From Rosistilla carotiformis (GTDB taxonomy: Bacteria; Planctomycetota; Planctomycetia; Pirellulales; Pirellulaceae), in assembly GCF_007753095.1 (NCBI RefSeq), contig NZ_CP036348.1, positions 5,681,411 through 5,745,410 on the forward strand: a stretch of 64,000 nucleotides of DNA, read 5' to 3'. Shown here one piece after another: positions 1-9,300 of this stretch. Numbering within the stretch: position 1 is the stretch's first letter; each line of letters starts with the position of its first letter. Under the pieces are notes generated by a model. That model searched no databases. It had not been told where the DNA came from and saw only the letters and a program-made list of their open reading frames with translations. Made by a program: the position numbers and the translations under genes.

Positions 1-662
1 ATATGCACGACACGGTCGGCACGCTCGGCCACTTCGCCGCTATGGGTGATAATGACTAATGTTTTCTGCCGATCTTGGTGCAGGCGATCAAACAGATCCA
101 AGACGTCATTGCCAGTTTTGGAATCGAGATTCCCGGTCGGCTCGTCGCCGAGCAATGCCACGGGATCGTTTGCCAGAGCACGGGCCAGGGCCACGCGCTG
201 CCGCTCCCCAACGGAGAGCTTATTGGGAAAGTGGTTCAGCCGATGCGACATCCCCACCGATTCCAGCAACTCCGTCGCCAAGGAAGCGCGTTGACTGGGC
301 GACCAACCCTTGACGAACATCGGGATCTGCACGTTTTCCACCGATGTTAGCGTCGGGATCAGATGGAACGACTGAAAGACAAACCCAATTTTATCGGATC
401 GCAATTTATGCAGCGGATGGATCGATGTGATGGGCCGCTCTTCGAAATACACCTCGCCAGTCGTCGGCGTGTCCAGCGCGCCCAAGAGATTCAATAGCGT
501 GCTCTTCCCACTGCCGCTGGGCCCCATAATGACGACATACTCGCCCTGGCGAATGTCCAACGAGACACCGCGTAGCGCTGGCACATCTCCATCGGGATAG
601 GTCTTGGTCACGTCTTCGGCGCGGATCAGGATCTCGCCGCGGGATGTTTCACTTGGGTTCAT
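1..662 (-). CDS. ABC transporter ATP-binding protein, MacB/LolD type (3' end cut by window)
   Basis: Partial gene; the C-terminal end lies beyond base 1. It begins MNPSETSRGEIL and shows a Walker A site (GPSGSGKST), the Q-loop region, a signature written LSVGERQRV (the usual LSGGE with Gly replaced by Val), a Walker B (ALLGDEPTGNLD) and the H-loop (VIITHS). This order and the short N-terminus fit ATPases that power FtsX-type permeases for lipoprotein or metabolite export. The permease gene lies 37 bases upstream on the same strand, so the two form an exporter operon. The divergent PKS/NRPS operon next door makes export of its product an attractive inference, not a demonstrated role. Confidence 0.9.
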   Translation of the reverse strand, partial: MNPSETSRGEILIRAEDVTKTYPDGDVPALRGVSLDIRQGEYVVIMGPSGSGKSTLLNLLGALDTPTTGEVYFEERPITSIHPLHKLRSDKIGFVFQSFHLIPTLTSVENVQIPMFVKGWSPSQRASLATELLESVGMSHRLNHFPNKLSVGERQRVALARALANDPVALLGDEPTGNLDSKTGNDVLDLFDRLHQDRQKTLVIITHSGEVAERADRVVH

Positions 663-699
663 ACTATAACGCCATGCCTGGTCGTGTTCGATGGATTCG

Positions 700-1827
700 T
701 TACTGCCGCAGTGCAACGGTGGGAGCGAGTCGCGAAGCAGTGATCGCCGGCAAGAGGCCTCCCAATAAGCCAACCACCGCAGCCACGGCAAACGCCTGCA
801 TCAGGATCGCAGGGCTAATCTTCCCTTGGATCAAACCATTCACCGCAGGCATCTGGGTCAGCAGTTTGACTAACAGCATCGCCGAGACAGTCCCGACCAC
901 ACCTCCCATCAAGCTCAACAGGATCGATTCCCCCAGGATCATCGAAATGATTCGATGACGCTCCCAGCCGATCGCTTTCAGAATTCCAATCTCAGGAGTG
1001 CGTTCCTGGATCGACATGAACATCGTGTTCAACGTCCCCAGCGAACCGATCAAGATGGCGACGGTCGAAGTCAGCCACGCCATGGCAATGGCCACCTGGA
1101 TCTCCGACAAACTTTCCACGTGATCGCGGGTCGTGCGAACGCTGAGCCCGGAATCCATCTCGTGAACCGCTGCAGTAATCTCTTCTTTCCGTTGGTCGGA
1201 GACGCCATCGTCCAGGACGATACTGACCCCCGATATCTGATGCTCGCGCCCCATGATCCGCTGCAATTGAGGCAACGAGACGATCATCGAACCGTTTTCC
1301 AGAACATTGTCCGATTCAAAGATCGCGACAACCTCAAACGGTTCCTCTTCAACAACATCCACCGTCTCGCCAACTTTTTTCTCCAACGTGTCGGCCAGCG
1401 TGGTCCCTAGCATCACTTGAGCTTTGTCCCCCGCTTCAATCCGCTTGCCGCTGAGGACATGAAAATGGTCGAACACCGTGGTATCGGTCGGCAGCCCCGA
1501 AACAGGAACCACGTAGAGATTCGCTTCCGGAAACGAGACCACATCGGCGAGCCCGCCGACGGCCTCTCGAACGCCCCGCAACGCCGCGATTCGCTTTGTC
1601 AGCGATTCGTCCAACGTGCTGGTCAAACGGCGTTGGCTGCCGCTGCGAACGACGACCATATCGATATCGACGCCCTGATAAAACTCCATGAACGTCTCTT
1701 TGAATCCGTTGGCGATCCCGACCAACGCGACCACCGAACCGACGGCAATTGCCACTGCGAAGACCGTCAGACTGCTGCGCAGTTTTCGCCGCAGCACATT
1801 CCTGAAGATCAAAGAACCAAATCGCAT
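700..1827 (-). CDS. ABC transporter permease, FtsX/MacB family
   Basis: A 375-residue protein with the MacB/FtsX layout: a positively charged start (RNVLRRKLRSS), a first membrane helix at about residues 20-40, a large extracytoplasmic domain (about 45-250), and a three-helix FtsX bundle at the C-terminus containing the typical RTPEIGILKAIG segment. It pairs with the ATPase downstream. Such permeases act mechanically on periplasmic substrates, lipoproteins or small molecules rather than forming a classical pore. No membrane-fusion protein is seen in the window. It follows the SDR gene by 160 bases on the same strand, so all three minus-strand genes may be co-transcribed away from the PKS genes. 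Confidence 0.9.
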   Translation of the reverse strand: MRFGSLIFRNVLRRKLRSSLTVFAVAIAVGSVVALVGIANGFKETFMEFYQGVDIDMVVVRSGSQRRLTSTLDESLTKRIAALRGVREAVGGLADVVSFPEANLYVVPVSGLPTDTTVFDHFHVLSGKRIEAGDKAQVMLGTTLADTLEKKVGETVDVVEEEPFEVVAIFESDNVLENGSMIVSLPQLQRIMGREHQISGVSIVLDDGVSDQRKEEITAAVHEMDSGLSVRTTRDHVESLSEIQVAIAMAWLTSTVAILIGSLGTLNTMFMSIQERTPEIGILKAIGWERHRIISMILGESILLSLMGGVVGTVSAMLLVKLLTQMPAVNGLIQGKISPAILMQAFAVAAVVGLLGGLLPAITASRLAPTVALRQ

Positions 1828-1987
1828 CCCAATCTCCAGAGCGTCTTAATTACCATCATGAACTCCTGTCGCAACGCGCCGCCCCCGTGAACCGCGAGTC
1901 GTCGATCACCAACTCCCTGTTCTATGACATGCCCTGCTCATTCACAACAACCGAACGAATGGATACCCAAGTCGCACCGCGGGACCG

Positions 1988-2995
1988 CTACAGCCACCCT
2001 TGCTGGGCATACCATTGCTGCGTCTGAACAATTCGCTGCTCCAGATCCATCGCGACCCGAAAATGAACTTCCTTCTCGGCTCTCATCACATCACAAAACC
2101 ATGAACCGGCGCGTGCCTCACGCATCTTGTCGACGTTCAGATAGACCCTTTTCCCCGTCAAGCGGCTCGTCATATCGGAACAGAATGCCACACCCGAGCA
2201 GATCGTGCTAGGCACCGTCAGGTGAAAAGGCGGATCACGGTCCAACGATTTCGCGATCATGTTACCCAGTGTCTCGAATGGGATGGGATGTGGGTCAGAG
2301 ATGAAGTAAAAGCCCTCGCGATCGCTATCGTCGCCGCTTTTTATCCGCTTCCCCATTTCGCAGACTTGCATCAGCCCAGTCGTTAAATCGTCGACATGCA
2401 CGAACGAATAGCGATACTGCCGCGAGATCCCGATCGCATTGATCCCCCAGCGAATCGATTGGTACATCGCCAACAGATTGCGATCCCAGGGACCAAAGAT
2501 TCCCGGCGGACGAACGATCGAAATCGGCAAGTCGTCAGCCAGCTTCAGCAGCTCCGCTTCGGCCGCCAGCTTGCTCTTCCCATAAATCGAAACCGGAGCG
2601 TCCTGATCGGTCTCACGACGAGGCTTGTCGTGCACGCAGGGCCCCGACGCCGAGAGAGACGAGACATATATTAGCCGGCCAGGCGATGGAGATTCGCGGA
2701 TACACCGAGCAAGCCTTTGCGTGCCGCCAACGTTAACGTCAAACGCGATGCTTGCCTGCTTGGGAGCGACCACCGATGCCAGATGATAAATCTCATCGGC
2801 TTGCTGCGCGGCTTGGCGATACCCATCGGTTTCCATAATATCGGCAACCAATACCTGCACACCTGCGCCCTGCAGGTCGCAAGCGCTGCGTTGGGAATGA
2901 ACCATCGCAACGACCTCCCGCCCGCTAGATCGCAACGCTTCGACAAGATTGCGGCCAACAAAACCTCCCGCACCGGTAACCAAAGCAAGCGTCAT
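1988..2995 (-). CDS. NAD-dependent epimerase/dehydratase-like SDR (3beta-HSD-like)
   Basis: A 335-residue extended short-chain dehydrogenase. The Rossmann motif GAGGFVG sits at residues 7-13 and the catalytic YxxxK appears as YGKSK after a conserved VSSLSASGP segment; the nearby RPPGIFGPWD is typical of the 3beta-hydroxysteroid dehydrogenase/isomerase and HpnA-like branch. The ATG at 2995 is preferred over an upstream in-frame TTG at 3028 because AAAGGAG lies about 14 bases upstream and the Rossmann strand begins directly after it. The substrate is unknown. Head-to-head placement with the PKS operon makes tailoring of the product a possibility; a lipid or sugar-nucleotide substrate is equally open. 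Confidence 0.85.
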   Translation of the reverse strand: MTLALVTGAGGFVGRNLVEALRSSGREVVAMVHSQRSACDLQGAGVQVLVADIMETDGYRQAAQQADEIYHLASVVAPKQASIAFDVNVGGTQRLARCIRESPSPGRLIYVSSLSASGPCVHDKPRRETDQDAPVSIYGKSKLAAEAELLKLADDLPISIVRPPGIFGPWDRNLLAMYQSIRWGINAIGISRQYRYSFVHVDDLTTGLMQVCEMGKRIKSGDDSDREGFYFISDPHPIPFETLGNMIAKSLDRDPPFHLTVPSTICSGVAFCSDMTSRLTGKRVYLNVDKMREARAGSWFCDVMRAEKEVHFRVAMDLEQRIVQTQQWYAQQGWL

Positions 2996-3380
2996 CGACG
3001 AACCATCCTCTCCTTTAAAGAAAATCAATCATTCACCGCAGAAGCATCGCGGCACCAAACGATGGCATCGGATTTGTCGTCGTGTCAGGAAGCAAACGTT
3101 TTTTTCCCTCTTTTGGCTGCTAAAATCGACGTCCAGCGGGAAATCAGCGGGCATGATTCAACGGTCGCTTCGAAGACCCCAGCCGCTACAGACGGCTTCC
3201 CCAGCAAATAGCGAATTGCCGAACTGTCACAGTTTCGCTATTCTCACCAGATTGGTGATATCGGTTCGACCTCGCTTTCCATCAACACAACCTGACACGG
3301 TGTCCCGGGCAGCTTAAGTGAGATTGCTCCCTTGAGCCACCCTCAGCGGAAACCGGAGACCGAGCAAAAGTTGGTTCCCC
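2996..3380. other. Divergent intergenic region between SDR/exporter and PKS operon
   Basis: This 385-base spacer must hold the promoters of both the biosynthetic operon (rightward) and the SDR-exporter operon (leftward). No convincing coding sequence, operator palindrome or consensus -35/-10 pair was seen. A T-rich stretch near 3107-3125 (ending in TAAAAT) is the most promoter-like part. A GGAGA lies roughly 20 bases before the GTG start of the PKS gene, which is too far to be a normal ribosome binding site. Confidence 0.4.
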
Positions 3381-6300
3381 GTGAAGAATGCTTCCCACCA
3401 AAACCAAACTGGCCAAGCACGCACTTTTTCCGAGCTGTTGTCAACTCGCGCCGCTCTCCACCCCGACCGCCCGGCGATCAAGTTCCTCGCCGAGGGAACC
3501 GAGGTAACGGACCAGGTCACGTATCAACAACTGCACGCCCGCGCCGCGTCGATCGGTTCGTGGCTGTCGGATCGCGGTTTGCGCGGCCGACCGGTACTGC
3601 TCGTCTTTCCCCAAAGTATCGACTACGCTGCCGCCTTCTTTGGCTGCCTTTACGCCGGAGCGATCGCCGTTCCCGCCTATCCGCCCCGTCGCAACCGAAA
3701 CCTCGATCGGCTGCAAGGCATGGCCAGCGATAGCGGCGCCGACGTGATCTTGACCAACGACGAACTGCTGGAATCCTTGAGCACCTGGGTCGACGAAGAC
3801 AACCCCCTTGGGCAGCGGTCTTTATTGTCGATCAATACGTTGACGGAGGACCCGCAATTCAATCCAGCCTTCGGAGCCGATCCCCAATCGCTCGCCTTCC
3901 TGCAGTACACGTCGGGATCGACCGGAGCGCCCAAGGGAGTCAGCGTCACCAACCGCAACCTGCTCGAAAACCAAACCATGATCACCGAGATCTTCGGCCA
4001 GCGCGAAGACGAAGTGATCACGTGCGGTTGGCTGCCGATGTATCACGACATGGGGTTGATCGGCAACCTGTTGCATCCGCTGTATCTGGGCGGGCATCTG
4101 GTATTGATGTCGCCATTCACCTTCTTCCAAAAACCGCTCTGCTGGTTGCAAGCGATCTCCGATCACCGCGCCACGATCAGCGGCAGCCCCAACTTCGGCT
4201 ACGACATGTGCGTCGAAGCGATCAGCGAACACGAACGCGAGCGCTTGGATCTAAGCAGCTGGAACCTCGCCTTCAACGGCGCCGAACCGGTCCGCCACGC
4301 AACGCTGCAGCGGTTTATCAAAACTTTCCAACCGCACGGCTTCTCCCCCACCGCCTTTTCCCCCTGCTTCGGGATGGCCGAAACCACGCTGATCGTCAGC
4401 GGAACGCGTCGCCCCGAGGCCCACAAATCGATCGAGGTCGATGCGGAATCACTCCGCCAGGGAACCGTTGAATCTCCCGCCCCACAGCCTCCCGAGCCAC
4501 CGTTGACGATCGTCTCCTCGGGACGCCCCGGGAGCGATTTTGATGTCCGAATCGTCGATCCCGAAACACGCATCGAATTGCCAGAGAACAAGACGGGCGA
4601 AGTCTGGGTCCATGGACCCAGCGTGACCAACGGTTATTGGCATCGACCAACCGAAACCGAACAAACCTTCCAGGCCACGATCGCGGGCGATTCGGAGCCT
4701 GCCAAACACTACCTGCGAACCGGCGACCTCGGCTTCCTTCGCGACGGAGAACTGTATGTTGCCGGTCGTCTCAAAGACACGATCATCGTGGCCGGAGCGA
4801 ATCATTACCCTAGTGATATCGAAGAGACAGTCGTCGCCAGCCATCCATCGTTGGCGATCGGTGGTGGAGTGGCTTTTTCGATCGACCGCGACGATCGCGA
4901 ACAAGTCTTTGTCGCCCAGGAACTGAAGCGTTCGCAGTGGCGTTCGTTTGATAAAGACGAAGTCATCTCAGCGATCTATGGACGCGTCTTCCAGGACCAT
5001 GGCCTCACACTTGCTGGCATTGTCCTGTTGCGTCCCGGATCGATTCCAAAAACAACCAGCGGAAAGCTTCAGCGTCGACTGACCGCCCAACTGTTTGCCG
5101 ATGGTGAACTGAAGACACTGGTCGATTGGTCGCGCGACGAAGCAATGGCGTCTTCACATCCCACCGAATCGAAACCTGAAAATGTCGACGCGACTCCGGC
5201 GACCGAAACGAGCCAACAGCAAGATCAATTGGCCGAACTGCAAACCTGGCTGACAGCACAATTAGCCTCGCTGCTGCAGATCTCTCCCGAATCGATCTCC
5301 GCTAGCGAACCGCTGGCACTCTATGGACTCACCTCTGTCGCAGCCGTTCGATTGGCAGGCATGCTCTCACAGCGCGTCGACCAACCGATCGATCCGACCC
5401 TGGCTTACAATTTCCCCACGATCGATTCGATCTGCCGGCACTTGGTTCTTGGCGAATCGGCCCGCCGCTTGTCGACGCGCGATCGCGTCCCTCCCGTCGC
5501 GTCAACCGCCGACGATCCGATTGCGATCATCGGCATGGCATGCCGTTTTCCCGGAGCGGCGTCGATCGACGAATTCTGGGATCTGTTGAGCTCCGGAAGC
5601 TGCGCGATCCGTTCTTCACGCGATGGGCAACCAGTTTCGTCTGGGGGTTCGGCCCCTTCGGCAGTGCCGACCGCGGCCGGCTACATCGACGGGGTCGATC
5701 AATTTGATCCCTCCTTTTTCTCGATCAGCCCGCGTGAAGCGGATGAAATGGATCCCCGTCAGCGACTGGCCATGGAGGTGAGTTGGCGGGCGATCGAGCA
5801 CGCCAACATGGATCCAAGGCGTTTGGCCGGTTCCCCGACAGGCGTTTTCTTTGGAGCCAGCGGTAACGATTACGAACGCCTGTGCAACGCGGCGGGGCAT
5901 CCGACGGGTGGACACTCGGCAACGGGAGTCTCCCACGCGATCATCGCCAACCGCATCAGTTACTTCCTGGATCTCCAAGGCCCCAGCTTCTCGGTCGATA
6001 CCGCCTGTTCGTCCTCATTGGTCGCGGTGCATCAAGCGGCCGAAGCAATCCGCGGCGGACAATGCGACACTGCGATTGCCGGTGGTGTCAACCTGATTCT
6101 CGATCCGGCGGTCACCCATGCGTTCCACGAGGCGGGCATGCTGTCACCGACCGGTCAATGCAAAACGTTCGCCGCCGGAGCCAATGGATTTGTCCGCGGC
6201 GAAGGCTGTGGTGTCGTCGTTTTAAAGCGGCTCTCCCAAGCGGTGGCTGATCGTGACAACGTGCTGTGCGTTGTGCGAAGTTCGGCCATCAACCAAGACG

Positions 6301-9300
6301 GCCGCAGCAACGGCCTGACCGCTCCTAGCGGCCTTGCGCAACAACAAGTCGTCCGCAGCGCATTGAACAATGGAGACGTTCACCCGGCGGAGGTCCAATA
6401 CGTCGAAGCGCATGGTACTGGTACCGAGCTAGGCGATCCGATCGAGATCGGTGCCTTGGCGGCCGTCTACGGAGACCGCTCCAGCCCCTTGCGGGTCGGT
6501 TCGGTCAAAACGAATATCGGTCATCTGGAAGCGGCTGCAGGAATTGCGGGCGTGATCAAAACCGTCTTGGCGCTCCGCAACCAAATCATTCCCCCGCACC
6601 TTGGCTTCGATGCCCCCAACCCACATATCGATTGGTCTCAACCGATCGAAGTGGCTTCCTCCACAACGATATGGAATTGTGACGATGGGCAGCTGCAACG
6701 CGCAGGCGTCAGCAGTTTCGGCTTCGGTGGCACTAACGCGCACTTGATCCTTGAGGCTCCCGCGTCGTCCCTTGCGGCCGGATCCGAAGACGCAGCTGAG
6801 GAACCATCGCAATTCCATCTGGTCAAGTTCTCCGCCAAGAGCGACGAAGCACTTGACGCTTTGGTCGCCGAGTTTTCGGATAACGCGCCGGCTGCGGAAC
6901 TCTCCGCCATTGCGGCGTCTGCCAACTTGGGCCGTTCCGATTTCCCACATCGCTTGGCCGTGATCGCTTCGTCGACCGACGACCTCATGCAGTGCCTGGG
7001 GAATCCTGAGAACCAACCGCGCGTCTTACGAAGTCAAAACGGGTCGCAACGACCGGCTGCCGAACAGGTCCGTCAAGCGTTGCACCAAGCGATTGCCAGC
7101 ACCGCCACGCTGGACGACCTTCGACAGCTGGGAAAACACTACGTCGATGGCGCCGCAATCGACTGGCGTCGGCTGCATCCAAATGCCTCGCGAACGATCG
7201 ACCTTCCCGGCCATCCGATGCGACGTCATCGCTGCTGGTTTCGCACGCAGCCGGCCGACGCGACGGGACGCCCGCTCTCCGGTGACCTCCCAAGCGAGCA
7301 TCCGTTGCTCGGAAACCGTTTCGATTTGGCCGGCGACACAATCGTTTTTGAAACCGATCTTTCCGCGATCGATCTGTTGCGCGATCACCGGCTGCGTGGG
7401 GAGACCCTCTTCCCGACGACCGGCTACATTGAACAAGCGCTCTCGGCGGCTTGGATCGCCAGCGGTCGCAAGGCGTGGGAAATCGAAGCGTTGCAAATCG
7501 AGCGACCGTTGCGGATTGCAGCGACAGGCCCTTGCCGAGTTCAAATTTCACTGGATCCTCGAGACGATGGATATCAATGTCGCATTCAACACCGAGGAGA
7601 CAGCGGGTGGCAACCGGTCGCGTCGTGCCAAGTTGTCGCCAGCACGCCGCTCCGGATGACGCCCCCGACGTCGGAACTCTCTTCGCCAACACATCGCTCC
7701 TCCGAACATCACTATGCCAACTGTGATGCCTTAGGATTGCAATACGGCCCGGCGTTTCGGGGACTGGTCGAAGTTCAGTCGGATACCGTCACGGCGGTTG
7801 GACGCGTCATGTTGCCAACGGACGTCGACGCATTTTCATCCGTGGTGATCCATCCCGCATTGTTGGATGCCTGCCTACAGTCCTTGGCTGCATTGATCCC
7901 CGAGGAATTGATGGGGTTGTGGCTACCTGTCGGACTCCAGCGTTTCAGGTTCCTATCGAAAGGTCCATTGGGGCGTGAGGTCTTGGTCCGCGGCCAGCTT
8001 CGTTTTGATCAAGCAACCGCGTCGCTGCTTGGCGATGTTTGGTTGTTGGATTCCGACGATCATGTCGTTGCAGTCGTCGAAGGCTTGCGGTTAGAGAACG
8101 GCCACCCCGTGTCGCCGGTCTCGCGATACGAAGAAGCTTGGCTGCCGCAGATCCGGCAACACGAAGCGACACCGCCCCCTGAGGTCACCGCCGTGGAGAT
8201 TTCCGCCGATCTGCTGGAGCGGCGCGACGAACTGCTTAGCAAAACCGGGTTCCTCGAATCGATCGATGCGCGGCAATTGCTTGACGAGACGTGCCAGCGT
8301 TGGGTGATCCACTGCCTTGTCAGCCTGATGGGGCCGCTGCCCGTGGGCAAGACATTGGTTCGTGAAGACTTCCCAACACGACTGGGCTTGCTGCCCGAGA
8401 AGCTTCGATCGTTCGAACGCATGCTTGAAATGCTGGTCGAAGACGGTCTGTTGGTTCGCGTCGAAGAGGGTTGGCAAACGAGGGTCGCGTTGGAACCGGG
8501 CGACGCGACATTCCATGAAGACACTCAGGCGACCTCATTGAACATCGCTGTCGCTTCCGAAGCCGCGTTACTGCAGCGCTGCGGCAGCCAATTGGCGGAA
8601 GTGCTCGTCGGCGAGATCGAGCCGTTGGACCTGTTGTTCCCCAAACAAGGCGTGACGGCAGCGGATGTCTACAAGACGTCGCCAGGGGCGCGAACGATCA
8701 ACGCGATGCTGGGGCAAGCGATTGAAGCCATCGTCGCCGCACTACCCGATGGACGCGGGCTCCGCGTGTTGGAGATCGGTGGCGGGACCGGGGGCACCAC
8801 ACACAATGTGCTCGCCAGCCTGCCAGCAGATCGTTTCCACTACACGTTTACCGATATCGGCGCTAGTTTCCTGGCGGCCGCACGCCAGACGTTTGCCAGT
8901 TGCGATGCGATTGAATTTAGGTCGCTCGATATCGAACAGGCTCCCGAATCGCAGGGTTTCGATTTGGCCAGCTTTGATCTCGTGATCGCCGCCAACGTAT
9001 TGCACGCCACGCGCGATCTGAACCAGACCGTCGCCAATGCCCGCTCGCTGCTGTCCCCCGGCGGCCAATTGTTGCTGCTGGAAGGGACACGTCGCTGCCG
9101 CTGGATGGACCTGACGTTCGGATTGACCGACGGATGGTGGCGGTTCGACGATGCGATCCGCTGCGACTATCCCATGGCCAATGAAGCGGCTTGGCGAAGC
9201 GTCTTGGCAGAAAATCAATTCGACACCGCGACGATCATCAGTCCGCTGCCCGACGATGATTCCCGCTCGGCCCAAACCGCGGAAAACGTCCTGATCGTGG